Shown: positions 45,109-56,150 of the stretch, one piece after another
Layout of the letters: the number at the start of each line of letters is the position of its first letter
Position numbering within the stretch: position 1 is the stretch's first letter
Origin: Zhengitettix transpicula
Lineage: Eukaryota; Arthropoda; Insecta; Orthoptera; Tetrigidae
DNA: 64,000 nt
Reading direction: 5' to 3'
Assembly (NCBI GenBank): GCA_037074705.1
Contig: CM073596.1
Span: 28,990,001 to 29,054,000 of the forward strand
Notes under the pieces: generated by a model
Seen by the model: only the letters and a program-made list of their open reading frames with translations
Databases searched by the model: none
Told to the model about the DNA's origin: nothing
Made by a program: the position numbers and the translations under genes

Positions 45109-45944
45109 GTAAGCGGAAACACTTCATTCACATATAAATCAGATCACATGAACAGTTTGTCAACAGTTGACTCTTTGTGGTTACGGCACTTGCGTCGATT
45201 TCGTGTACCATTGCCGCCCTTCACAGAAAGAGAGAATATTCATGGGTACTTGGAAGGGAAAGGCTTGGTCTCGGTACTCGTACTTGAGAGGGAAACCGTT
45301 CAATAAAATTGGGATTATTTATACCCGCATTACGAATCCAGCCACATCTTCGCGTTTAATTATCAGTCGACTGTAAACCAAATATTTTTCACCACTCCAG
45401 ATAGACTATTGTTTAAAATAAAAAATATGCAAGCTCATATACTGCGGACCAAAAAAGAAAAAAAATTAATCTTCGTTTTTTAAATGAACGTCTTATAAAA
45501 ATACATTTCTCTTTATAATTTATTTTAAAAATAACTGCGGGGTAACACGGTCAATATTATTAAAGCAACATAGTCGTTAAAACGTTTCTGATTGATAGAA
45601 ATATACTTTTTTTTTCTGATGGGATTTAAACCTTATGGATTCAAATATGATTTGATTTGATATTGAAAAAATGGCCAAAATTGGAAAAACAACAGCACTA
45701 CATATTTTTTCTTATACGTCGATCTCATCAGGAGCAAATTTCAGTGATCATTAACACATTTTTTTACGCTCACCAAAGATGTTGAAGTAGATTTAGAGTT
45801 TTATCGCTTCGTATAACAATACAATTATTATTTAATTTAATATATATCATCACCGGTATCAGCTTTGTGAACCTGTGTTCTATGCCCACAATTTTAGTAT
45901 TCATCCAGGCGTTCTGAAACAATAAAAGTAAATTAACTAATTGA
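45109..45944. other. Unassigned interval
   Basis: GC-richer to about 45,370, then AT-rich. No gene supported beyond the open frames noted at 45,067-45,376. Confidence 0.35.
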
Positions 45945-46200
45945 CGAGGGTTTGAATAAGAAAGTTAGCCAATAGAGACAAAAAAGGGTAATATAACGTT
46001 TCTGGTATCCTTGTTCCTTTCGTCAGGTGCTCAGAAGATCCTAGAGAAACACAACTGTACTGGTCACTTGACAACACTCAAAAGCACCTGACGAAAGATA
46101 CAAGGATCCCAGAAACGTTGTGTGGTATTTATATTACCGTTTTTGTTTGTATTGGCTGTCTTTCTCATTCATTATTTTCAATCAGACGTAATTTATTTTA
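45945..46200. mobile_element. FB hairpin element
   Basis: Arms in inverted orientation: GAATAAGAAAGTTAGCCAAT...CAACGTTTC / ...CCTTTCGTCAGGTGCT left; AGCACCTGACGAAAG, AGAAACGTTGTGTGGTATTT, TGTATTGGCTGTC right, ending TTTTCAATCAGACGTAATTT. The centre is short (AACACAACTGTACTGGTCAC). The left arm lacks the AAATACCACA segment. Confidence 0.87.
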
Positions 46201-46392
46201 CATTTTGACTAGTTTATTGTATGTGTAAAAACACACTGGAACTGATAATTTTAAGTCCATGAAACAATCTCGCCCGATCGTTAAGCGATTCAGTGGTACG
46301 AAATCCAAAAAAAGAATACTATCCCATTTTTTTAAAAAATATTTCATTTTCATCTGTTTTCTGATGAAGTGAGCGTAATTAAAATTTTTATC

Positions 46393-46505
46393 AGTTAACC
46401 AAGCGGAGCTTGCCGTCGAATCGTTGTTATTCAACAAACAATTGTCCCGGGTTGAGACCCGAGAATTTTACATAGAACAGGTTCAGCGGGAAAGCCGTCG
46501 CACTC
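46393..46505 (+). mobile_element. Penelope-type tail fragment
   Basis: CAGTTAACCAAGCGGAGCTT, GTCGAATCGTTG, CAACAAACAATTGTCCCGGG and TTGAGACCCGAGAATTTTAC match the minus-strand reading of the 31,536-31,690 fragment, including the GGGTTGAGACCCGAGAATT arm. Here only one arm is present. Confidence 0.6.
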
Positions 46506-47059
46506 TAAAATTTTTAAACTCGAAACTAGGAAAACAAATTTTAACGAAACAATTCCAATATATGATGAAATGTCGATTAAGATTTCGGTGAATTTCAATT
46601 TTTATCAGCGGATATAAATTGATTTGGGATAAGAGAAAGAAATACTGGAACTATAAATCTTCAATAAATTTCTGTGAAGCGTTTATATTTTCTGTTTTAA
46701 AATATTCCTGGATCTTGTAATGTTAATGTTTAAGCTTATTATTATTTTGTGGACTACACTCCAAATTTTTCTTTCCGTGTTAAAAAATTCGTGATGTCGA
46801 GTAGTTATTTAAGATCAGGGTAATCGTTCCCATAATCTATTCGTAAGGTAGTATAATTATGTGACGTTTTGATAGTACATTATTTTTTTGTCACGTCCCG
46901 CAAAGTCTTTCAAAGCTGTATAAACGAACCGACTGACTAAGCGTGTTACGTACTTTCTAAGACAAGTCGTTTGCTTGAGCCTCAGTATTTACATGCAAGT
47001 CAGTTGAGCATTAGCTCGACGCTAAGGTTTGTTTAATCGCTACTTCACAGTGAGGGACA
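46506..47059. other. Unassigned interval
   Basis: No gene or repeat recognised. Confidence 0.4.
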
Positions 47060-47431
47060 ATGGTGGAGTTTGCCGTTTGCAGCTGCACCTTCGACGGATG
47101 CTTTATGGTGCATTGTAACATGATTCACAGAGCGCCGCAACATCTTCTGTGCTCCCTCCCCCCCTCAACAACGAGCGTCCTGTTGACCTTGCTCTCAAAT
47201 AGGGAACAATCGAAGCTCTCACCGACTGTATATGGCACTCAGCTGGTTATTAACTCGCCCCGCCGCCTCGCCATCGGCAATGGGCTAGGCTACCAAGGTC
47301 TCTCTTTCAGCCCCACAAATACCCACATCACGCAACATTGTAAGCCAGATGACTGGTGTTATCCTTTCCATCTGCCCCTCGGAGATTCGGGGTCCGATTC
47401 CCAGTCATCGCCGTACCTAATATCAGTATAA
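47060..47431 (+). other. Open frame of 123 codons in a GC island, unrecognised
   Basis: One of the longest non-repeat frames (MVEFAVCSCT... to ...SSPYLISV), Ser/Thr/Pro-rich, with no known domain, no signal for export beyond a mildly hydrophobic start, and no clear splice sites. Near its end, GGTCCGATTCC at 47,391-47,401 resembles a tRNA-type B box, and TAAGCCAGATG 50 bp earlier is a poor A-box match, so the 3' part may be a tRNA-derived SINE relic rather than coding. Confidence 0.2.
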
Positions 47432-47584
47432 TCGCCATTGGATTGTTGGAATATTACTAAACGGATTTTACATAATTTAACTGAAACATTTTTTAGAAAC
47501 TTAAATTGAGACAAATAGAGTAGGAAACTTAAATTAAAGTAGAATAAAATGCAAAAATTAACGAAGAAAATGTAGTTGATCATT

Positions 47585-47640
47585 AAAGAACAGTGTTTCG
47601 AAAGTTAACACTGCTGTCTTCAGGGATCAAGGGGTGTTAA
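47585..47640 (-). repeat. Possible Penelope-type tail fragment
   Basis: On the minus strand, CCCTGAAGACAGCAGTGTTA followed by CTTTCGAAACACTG has the form of Penelope-like 3' tails. Short and isolated. Confidence 0.35.
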
Positions 47641-47711
47641 GAACAACAGCAGAAACTTTTTGCAACCGACTTTTCTTGGAGGATTATTCATATAGAAGAA
47701 GAAGAAGAAGG

Positions 47712-48000
47712 TGTAGACAGGCTATGTACAGGGTAATCAACATAGTGGCAACTCCCCTCTTATAGCATAGGGAAGGTAGTGAAAGGGGTGATGCAGAAGG
47801 GTAGAGCAATTCCAATAGGAATAGCGGACAACTGTTACCGTATGCCCAAACTCTGCGATCCCAGAACATACACCTATCAAAACAGACCCAGTTGCCTCGA
47901 CATGTGGGAATCTTAGTTGAGAGATGTGAAGGTAGCCTCCTCCAGAGCTCTCTGGGAAGGTTCACCTTCTAGAGAATGCTCTCACAGGCTTCCTTCATTC
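47712..48000 (-). mobile_element. RepA retroposon copy with internal deletion
   Basis: Starts GTAGACAGGCTATGTACAGG (ATGTATATGG-type 3' variant), runs to GGGTAGAGCA and jumps directly to ATTCCAATAGGAATAGCGG, so about 230 bp of the middle is missing. It continues through CGTATGCCCAAACTCTGCG to the GC-rich 5' part (TTCACCTTCTAGAGAATGCT). A GAA repeat (47,696-47,710) precedes it. RepA-like middle sequence, possibly the missing part or a second copy, is at 48,040-48,175. Confidence 0.85.
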
Positions 48001-48039
48001 ATCTAGTGACTTCTCCTTTTTTAATAAATTTGATCGGGG

Positions 48040-48175
48040 AAAAACCTAAGAGAAACCTACTTCATGTAAGTCGGGCTGTCTGTACACGTCCCACGCCATT
48101 CCAATGCCTGGTGTTAGGATTCTTGTGAGTTCGCAACATTCCCTTCAATTCCGCCCGACTTCATGCGGTTTATGA
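48040..48175 (-). repeat. RepA middle fragment
   Basis: GGGAAAAACCTAAGAGAAAC, AGTCGGGCTGTCTGTACACG and TCCCACGCCATTCC follow the order of the RepA middle section (minus strand) that is missing from the adjacent copy. Quite diverged. Confidence 0.55.
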
Positions 48176-50229
48176 GCTGTAAGTTGTAATAAGAAGTCTG
48201 CCACGACTATTTTCACCCCGATTACTGATCTTCGAGTCCTCCTACTTTTATTTCAAACGTTTATCCCTATGAGATTACACTTCACGCATTTTAAAATATT
48301 TTAAATTCGTTAAAAGTTCCGAAATTGTCGTTCCAAGTTTTCTTGTTTATTTATGCAGTGGAACATTAATGAAACGACTTCAGAAATACTTTTTATGGGC
48401 GTTTAAATGATGATGTTAAAAAATATTTAACATTAAATTATACTAATCATCTTAACAGCCACGCATGGCAGATTTTTTCTTCTTCTTCTTCACCTTCTTC
48501 ATTAAACCCTTGTACGTAATATATTTTACGTTAGCTTTCTTTTATGTAACATCGTAGTAAAGTTCGGATATTCGGTTAGTAGTGTTATTAATTTGCCTGT
48601 CTATATATGAGAGAACACGGTAGATGTTAATCAGTTATTGTATTTCATTCTTGTGGGACATTCAAGTCGCCTCCTAATGCAGGCTACAAAAAATCACAGT
48701 GGAATATTTCTGTGCCTCTGAATGGTGTGGATCCTATTATATCCGAGACGGGGCGACGAGTTGGTCCTTCCCCCCCTCTTGTCACTTCAACCCCAGGCAG
48801 CCGACAGCACAAAATAGCTGTCAGATTATTCCTGGCAGCAGCAGGAAGGCGCCGCGTCTGTTACCTCTTTTTCTGATGTCTGCCACAGACTTAACATCAT
48901 GGATGAGCAGCCACGCCCTGTGCAGGATCCCGTCTGTTTTAGTGATTCAAATCCGTTCTAAAGAAAATGCCGAACTAACTCTGTGGCAAAGGATCTCTGG
49001 GAACCCTCGTAATATCAGGGGGGGTGCGGGGGAGTCACACACAGTCTAGATGAAAATATACAGTAGCACTGTATTAATTTTTTTTAAAACAAAATTCTGT
49101 AATTCCACGAAAATTTAATACGAATATTAAAACTGTTTTCTGAAATAAAATAATATATTTTATACACGGAAAATGAACTGACATTATTCTTTTATTTGTT
49201 AGACCTTAACAATTTAATTATTATAAAGAAATTACGCTGTATCCAATACATACTTTATAGACGAATAAAATATATTGAATAGAACTTTTATGTTATACAA
49301 CGAACCTGAGTAGAATAAGAATACGAAGTGATAATTTAAATCAAAAAATTTCTCATTAGAGTATTCAGCGTCTCGAAAAGCGTAGAAGAAAGAAAGATTG
49401 GATTTACAAACTATTTAAATAGTAAACAGGGAATAAAGCGCGGAAAGAGATACGGGATAAACTTGGTAAACTAACTTATATTGGGAGAATATAAATTTAA
49501 AATGCCATTTATTTATGCGCGCTCGTCCATTGCTATTCATCGGTTCAAATATTCATTTTTTTTACATTGGAAATATTCGTTTTCTCTGTTAAGGCCTTTT
49601 AGAATCTACCATTGGATTTAGTTGTGCTCCAAGCCATATATATATATACTGTAAATTCAGAATAAGAGCCTCCGGGTATCTTTCGATTCACACTCGTTTC
49701 GCATCGTCGTTTGTGAAATACGAATGACACAGCACACAACTCAATATTAATAATTATTCACGATATTGAGCACTTGAAACAGTCATAAATGTAAAGCGCT
49801 AAATTCTTCGTTCCTTTAAAATTATCTATAAAATTCCTAATTTTACAATATTTGTATTAGACGTTCTTTGACATAAAGATTTTTGACTCGAGTTGAAACT
49901 CTCGTATAATTCGTGTTGGTTAACAATTAAGTTATTTAATTATTAACCATTGGTTTTTGGGCCGTTGCGACGAGATTTACAACGTTCCGCTTGAAAAAGA
50001 AAACAAAAAACGGGCGTACGGAATTTTTTTTACTTCAAAAGATGGATAAGAGATTTAACAATTTACTTGCAGCAGTGTTTGCTGAAAATCTTCAAGGCCA
50101 CAAGAAGGTTGAAAAAGAACCTAAATATATTCGTGTAGTGAATAATTTTTTTTCCGGTAAAATAAATATCATGTTGCAATTTTTTTAGTGAAGTTTTTAC
50201 AATTCTGGAAAAATTTCAGGACAATTTAT
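48176..50229. other. Unassigned interval with GC island
   Basis: A (CTT)n-like stretch at 48,474-48,501. The GC island at 48,700-49,045 has a 116-codon plus frame (48,699-49,049) of unknown nature. The rest is AT-rich. Confidence 0.35.
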
Positions 50230-50234
50230 GGAAT

Positions 50235-50790
50235 AACGAATAATAAATATAGCCAATAATGAAAAAAAAGATAATATAAATACCACACTACGTTTCTGAG
50301 ATCCTTGTGGCTTTCGTCTGGTGAGTAAGAAGCGAAACTTTGCAGACTTTGAGAAGAGATTTATGTATCTAAAATAAATACAAACACTATTTCTCTATAC
50401 ACTACTCTATTTTTGGAAGTTAGAACATCTACCTGGAATAAATAAAATTAATTTTTGATGAATTTATTAAATGGTACTCAATTGTAAAATATGTTAATTC
50501 AATAACTGCTATGATCCCTTATTATTACGCTAAACCTTCTTTTCTCCGATTGTCGTTGCTCACTTATTGTTACGCCAACCCTTCGGCTCTCCCATTGTCG
50601 TTGCGTTTTCGTCACTTTTGAGTTTTGTCTACTGACCTATGCAGTTGTGTTTCTCTAGGTTCTTCTTAGCACCTGACGAAGGGAACAAGGATTCCAGGAA
50701 CGTTCTGTGGTATTCATATTACCCTTTTTTGTCTGTATTGGCTTTCTTTGTTATTAATTATTTTCAATCAGACGTAATTTTTTTCGTTTT
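50235..50790. mobile_element. FB hairpin element, longest copy
   Basis: Left arm GAATAATAAATATAGCCAAT...AAATACCACACTACGTTTCT...CGTCTGGTGAGTAAGAAG; right arm TTCTTAGCACCTGACGAAGG...AGGAACGTTCTGTGGTATTC...CTGTATTGGC and TTTTCAATCAGACGTAATTT. The centre holds TTGTCGTTGCTCACTTATTG and CCAACCCTTCGGCTCTCCC, the inverse of the 17.35 kb copy's centre, plus about 170 bp of AT-rich DNA (50,350-50,520) not seen there. The open frame over the right arm includes LAPDEGNKDSRNV, comparable with ENDRRNV near the C-terminal end of the Penelope-like remnant at 1-940. Confidence 0.85.
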
Positions 50791-52199
50791 AGCAATTTCT
50801 GGAACATCTAAGACTTCTTTTTATTTCAAAATTCGATTATTGCTTTGTTTACAGAATTGTTTATATAATTGTTACTCAAACTGCCACCGGGATCTATCCC
50901 ATTCACAGAATTTTACATAATAAATAATTAATGCTTATCTTCGTTGCTCAGAAAATAAATAAATGTAACTTCAAAATAAGTATCTCTTAAGGAAGGAATA
51001 TAATGCCGTTTTGCCAAGATAATGGTAACAATTGTTTTAAAGGAAAAAATTCAACTCTTCTGCTTTCGCTCTTTTAGGATTTCGTGAACATGTAACTGGA
51101 GGAGGAGAAAACAAGACTCGTTTATTTTTGGGGTTGCGAAACTTCATAATATCTGAGACAGTTCACACAGCCGACGATGGCGATATGAAGAAGCACGGTA
51201 ATTCGTGACGGCGATCGCAGACCACGATATCTCGTTAAAAGCGGAAAGAGCTTTATGTCAGAGCGAAACAATGCTTTCCTATAAATGGTAATAAGGAGCA
51301 TGTCTGATGAGCCGAGGCTGGCTGAGGGGCGTTCCGCGGTCTGCTCTGTAATACTATATAATCACGAGCATTGAAATTATGCGGGGCGGGTCCTCCTCCG
51401 GACAGCGCAATCCATTACCTAGCTCCTACAGTACACAACCATGCGGAATACCACACACATTCATTCTTCTGCTTCTTCTTGTTTCCTTCACGGCAGCAGT
51501 ATTTCTTCTATCCTCTTCCAGTGCTCTCTTATCAACTCCACCGCCAGTAATCATTACTTAATGCCGCCAATCAGTACAGATGAACTCCGTGTATTTCCTA
51601 GAGAACATTGGACAAATGTCCGATTTCCGTGTGACTCCTGTCATTACCAGACTGTTTATTGGTTAGCACGTACCCTTGCGACTTGGTGCACTCATTCCAT
51701 CTATTTTTTCTACAGCATTGGTAACTGAGTGGCTTTGCCTGATATTTACGGAACTGCACCTGCGATCTGGGCGGGTCCGCCAACGGAGGTCAGGGTCGCA
51801 GCTCTCGGATCCGGCTCACTTATAAATCACGACGGTTCTCTCCCCCTGGCGAAGACATCTATTGCTCTGCCATGACTTCTGTGCAGAGCAACAACTGTAT
51901 AAAGTTTCCTGATACACACCACATCGAATCGACGTGTAGATAGGGACGACATGGTTCCCCAGTCAGTAGTGATGGGCTCTAATGGCACTGGTTTCGATAT
52001 CAGATGGAGGAACTGAACTATATACCCATTAAAGGATCTTGTCTGATGCTTATCAAGCTGGCACTGAGATTGTTTGCAGTATTCTTTTGTTCCGTTACAG
52101 AAAAATCCAAATTCCCTCAATCATGTATCACGAAAGTAAGTTACAATGTATGGTTTTGTTGAGCGCATTTCTGCACTTCATATTTCTATAGAAAATAAT
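50791..52199. other. Unassigned interval with GC island
   Basis: GC-rich from about 51,060 to 52,080. The plus frame 51,379-51,561 encodes a hydrophobic, signal-peptide-like stretch (FILLLLLVSFTAAVFLL), preceded by CTATATAATCAC at 51,352; I cannot say whether this is a gene start or chance. No domain recognised. Confidence 0.3.
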
Positions 52200-53130
52200 C
52201 CCCCACTTTTTTCATCAGTCTCGTGCATTCCCTTGAAAACAAGAATATATGGGTAGCCACATTCTTGGATTCTGAAATGCATTCGACAAGGTTCACCATC
52301 CCTCACCTATCCACCCCGTACTTTAACCTCCAACTATCTTACAAACCGCTCTTACCTTGTCAAATATCAAAACCATTTCTCCCCAATATATCCTATTCAC
52401 TCAGGGGTCCCTCAAGGCACTGTCCTTGGCTCACTCCTATGTTCCATGATATGCCTCAAACAACCGCAAAAAAACTGCCATATTTGCCGACGTTGTAGCC
52501 ATACTTTACCATTCCCTTGACTACGACTCGCCTACAATACATCTGCAAACTGCCATTACCCGTGTAGCCATTTGGGCTAATAATTGGAGAATTACCATAA
52601 ACCCAAACAAATCCATCAAAGTTCCTTTCTCCCTAAAAAAAAAGATGCCATTGACTAACAATATCTGCATTAACAACACACCCATTACAAACAAGCAAAA
52701 CCATAAATACCTTGGTTTAATACTCGATTCAAAGCTAATATGGTCCTAACACACCAGTCATAGTAAAAAAATATTCAAAATACTAAAATCATTTACTAAT
52801 CCTAATTCGCCTTTATCCGTTTCAATGAAATAATTATTTCTCCTTTCTGGAAGTACGGCTGTATCATTTGGGGTTCCGCAGCCAAAACACACTTCAACAT
52901 GATCCAAACTCCCTAAATAAAATCCTTCGTTATATCACAAACTGTCCCTGGTACTTCTCCAATTCCCGCATCCATTGTGACCTCAATATTCCATTTATCC
53001 AGTAAACAATAGCCAAATACATACTTCAATTAAAAAAAAGGCGTAATTCTGCCCAACCCGTTAATATCAGATACAGCTGCCTCTCCTCCACCTCCCATAC
53101 AACATCGCCGATTAAAAAGAAAGAGAAAGA
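52200..53130 (+). pseudogene. Jockey-clade LINE reverse transcriptase fragment, decayed
   Basis: Non-LTR RT blocks appear in family order across several frames: VATFLDSE then AFDKVHHPSP (motif A, about 52,252-52,315), YLTNRSYLVKYQNHF, HSGVPQGTVLGSLL (52,400-52,435), FADVVAIL (about 52,478-52,501), VAIWANNWRITINPNKS (about 52,568-52,616), KYLGLILDSKLIWS (about 52,708-52,746), FWKYGCIIWGSAAK (about 52,855-52,880) and KILRYITNCPWYFSNSRIH (about 52,920-52,975). The catalytic FADD is FADV, and many frameshifts and stops interrupt it. The 5' end of the element (ORF1, endonuclease) is missing, as in typical 5' truncation. No poly-A or target duplication is certain. Confidence 0.9.
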
Positions 53131-54284
53131 GCGACCAAATTAATAATCAATAAATTGCATAAGTACAGGAGGTGAAACAAAATGCTCCACAAATCTTTAG
53201 ATTGTAATGTTTGTTGAATAAAAAAAATTCGTGCATATATTGTTGTTGCTCCTCGTCCAACAATTTTCTAGCTTATCTTTTAAAATAGCATAATCTTCTA
53301 CGAATTATCTGGTCTAATCTAGAAATTTTAATAATGATCAACAATTTTTTATGTATTCTATAAATGATGTTATGGCGCTTAGCAAACAATATTTTGTTTA
53401 ACAAGAATTCTTAACTATTATAATATATTATTAATGAGTACTTATATGGCCCACTGAATTGGACCAGCTTTGAGAAATGTCAAACTTTCAGACTTATCAC
53501 AACTTATAACTCATCTTTTCCGAAATTGTGATCCTAGCTAGATCATTCCCGCCGCCGTCTGATTTATTATTAAAATCTAAAAAATAATAAAAATCTATAT
53601 AATGAAATAAATTAGAAATATTTCCATTGTATAAAAACTATGATTTTATCCAGTAATACTCCATAAGAGTACTTTACGATTCTTGCGGAAAATGTAAGTT
53701 AATTTTCGTGCCATATTAGTGACTCGAATATGGCGACCATTTGTTTACATTGAGAATCTAGCTATGAATTTCTTAATCTTAACACTGATGCAATAAAATT
53801 CAAGGCATTGTATAGCTTTTCAATTAATGCACTATCGGTGGAAAGTGTGTACGGAACTAGGAACATTTAGATTTAGGTTAAATCACTTATTGAATAAAGA
53901 TTAATATAGAAGTAAATACATTTTCGGGTTTATATAAATAAGTACACGGGCAACGAAAATAAATAATTATAAATATAAATTTGTGAGAAGCATGCATATA
54001 AATAAAACTCTGTTGTATAAATATTCAAAAATATCAACAAGGGTCGGTCCCTGTTTACTTCTTTGTCCGGATCGCAGAGTCCTAAGCCGGTGACAAGTTC
54101 GTTACACGCATTACATTAGAATCTCTGAGGATATCACTCCAGACTTCTCCCTTACTACAGCATGCTTCATTCTTTGTCTCATTATCCTAATTATTTATTC
54201 TATTATTTAATTTGGAGCAATGCGTCAGTACATTGGTACAGGAGAATTGATGGATTGACAAATAGATAATGAAGTAGCCCATTA
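53131..54284. other. Unassigned AT-rich interval
   Basis: No open frame of note. Nothing recognised. Confidence 0.45.
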
Positions 54285-54485
54285 ACTGACAAATGTCTGA
54301 AATCCTTTTTTGCTTTCATCAGGTGTTGTTAAAACTCAAGTTCTTCACCGAGTATCTGCGGCCTATCCTTCTTATACCTCACACGATTTTTTTATCGCCT
54401 GAAGAAAGCAAAAAGGATTGCAGAAACGTTGTGTTGCATTTATTTCATCTCGTTAATTGTATTAATATCACCATCCGTAAAGGAA
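54285..54485. mobile_element. FB-related hairpin
   Basis: GAAATCCTTTTTTGCTTTCA and TCAGGTG at the left against GCCTGAAGAAAGCAAAAAGG and ATTGCAGAAACGTTG at the right form an imperfect inverted repeat around a ~75-bp centre. The right side continues GTTGTGTTGCATTTATTTCA, like the FB arm but without the CTGTATTGGC part. A distant family member. Confidence 0.65.
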
Positions 54486-54601
54486 TCTTTTAAACGCCCA
54501 AGTTGCTTTGAACTTATTGCACGAACCACATTTTATTTTTTATATCATAAAATTCAAATATTTTAGCATAATTAATCATTTAGTGAGAATATATAATAAC
54601 G

Positions 54602-54665
54602 ATAGTTTTCTTTTCTTACAGGTAAGTTGCCCACTTTTCTGGAGGGTTTCGGATGGTTAGGTAAG
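54602..54665 (+). promoter_or_regulatory. Candidate recursive splice site (ratchet point) 2
   Basis: TTTTCTTTTCTTACAG ends at 54,621 and GTAAGT begins at 54,622: a strong pyrimidine tract and AG fused to a strong donor. A branch-like TTAATCA lies at about 54,568-54,574. A second donor-like GTAAGG begins at 54,661, giving a possible 39-nt recursive exon. The same GGTAAGTTGC core occurs at site 1, about 26.8 kb upstream. It is not inside a recognised element. Confidence 0.5.
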
Positions 54666-55277
54666 GTTGTGAGACTGCATTGAAAGGAAAGAATTTACAA
54701 TCTTTTCAACACAGTTTTAAGTTGAAACTATTTTCGTTCAGCAGCAGCCAACATTCGCTGATTGAGCAACATTTCTTCGATTAACATTTATTCCCATTAT
54801 GGTGGCATGAATACGTTTCTTTGTTACACACACACTCACGCACTCACGCATTGCTATCTTTATAGGTCAATCGCTATGAGTTCACAAAGGAGGGAGCGCC
54901 AAAGCTGTTTCAATATTCACAACTGTGTGTATATTCCCCAGCTGCTGCATGAACTTATTTCATCACCGTACAGACACTAGAACCATGTTAAGTATTACAT
55001 ATTACTGCCTGTATAAATCTTGGAGACGAGACTCATACAGAATTTTAGGGAAAACTGAATTTTAAAACTTTTCATTCCGACATTGTGGTTCCAAAAATAT
55101 CCACAGTTATCTTTATTGAATTTAGATTTTGTTGTTAATTTTTTCATATTTATTCATTAATTTATTTTCTAACCATTCATTGTCCAAGCATGGTTAGAAT
55201 ATAAAATTGGAATTTATTGCTTCAAAACCTGAAAAGAAATTCAGTTCTGTTGTACTAATAAATATATTCCATCAACA
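54666..55277. other. Unassigned interval
   Basis: A short ACACACACTCACGCACTCACGC stretch near 54,829. No gene recognised. Confidence 0.4.
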
Positions 55278-55611
55278 TTGGAATAGTCGGCCAGCTGTCT
55301 CCTAAACTGGTCGAGGCACGGAGAAGGAATGCTGCGTCCCCACAGCAAACTCCTCTCCCGCCATCGGAAGGGCGTGGGACAAATACCCAATGCCCGACCT
55401 ACCTGATGCAGGTTTTTCTAGGGTTTTCCGTGCATTTCTTTAAGCGAATGCCGGGTAGGATCCATAAAAGATAGCCTGGGGGCCCTAGTTAATCCTTGGC
55501 TACCTTCCTCTACCCTTGCGCATCCCCCCTTTCAAATCCCTTCCTCTGCTATCAAAGGGGAGTTGCCCAACGTGGATTACCCTCATGTGGCCTCTTGCCC
55601 TAAAAAAAAAG
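55278..55611 (+). mobile_element. RepA copy, first half of a tandem dimer
   Basis: Starts within TTGGAATAGTCGGCCAGCTG and runs to GTGGCCTCTTGCCCT and an A9 tail. 5'-truncated. Immediately followed by a second copy in the same orientation. Confidence 0.92.
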
Positions 55612-56150
55612 CCTTATAGGTTTGGCAAGGATTCTCTCGCAGGCTTCCTTCGCAGAGCTCTGGTGGGGGCTACCTTCGGGGATAACTAACTTTACATCTC
55701 TCTGGTTTTTTTGAACTAAGGTTCCCATATGCCGAGGAACCTCGGCCTGTTTTGAGAGGTGTATGTTCCGGGGTCGGAGACCTTGGCATACGGTAAGAGT
55801 TGTCCGCTATTCCTATTGGAATAGTCGGCCAGCTACATCCTAAACTGGTCAAGGCACTGCGAGGGAAAGCAAATCACTCTCCCGCCTTCGGAAGGACGTG
55901 GGACAAGTACCAAATGCCCGACCTACCTGATGCAGGTTTTTATAGGGTTTGTCTTGCATTACTTTTAGGCGAATGCCGTGTAGAACCTTGAACTATTGCC
56001 CAGGGTGCCTTATTTAACCCTTGGCTACCTTACTTACTCTGCCCTTCCGCATCGCCCCTTTCAAATCCCTTTCCTATGCTATAAGAGAGGAGATGCCACT
56101 ATGTGGATTACCCTATACATATCTTGTCTACACCCCCCCCCCTTATAGGT
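55612..56150 (+). mobile_element. RepA copy, second half of a tandem dimer
   Basis: Nearly full length: it begins just after the A tail of the first copy with GGTTTGGCAAGGATTCTC and TCGCAGGCTTCC, and runs to GGATTACCCTATACATATCT and CCCCCCCCCC. Its 3' end is of the other variant (ATACAT), so the two halves are not simple duplicates of each other. It lacks part of the CCTTCTCCG...CCACAG block. Confidence 0.9.

Noticed and set aside
47341..47401. tRNA gene suggested by a B-box-like sequence
   Set aside because: The A box is poor and no acceptor stem can be paired.
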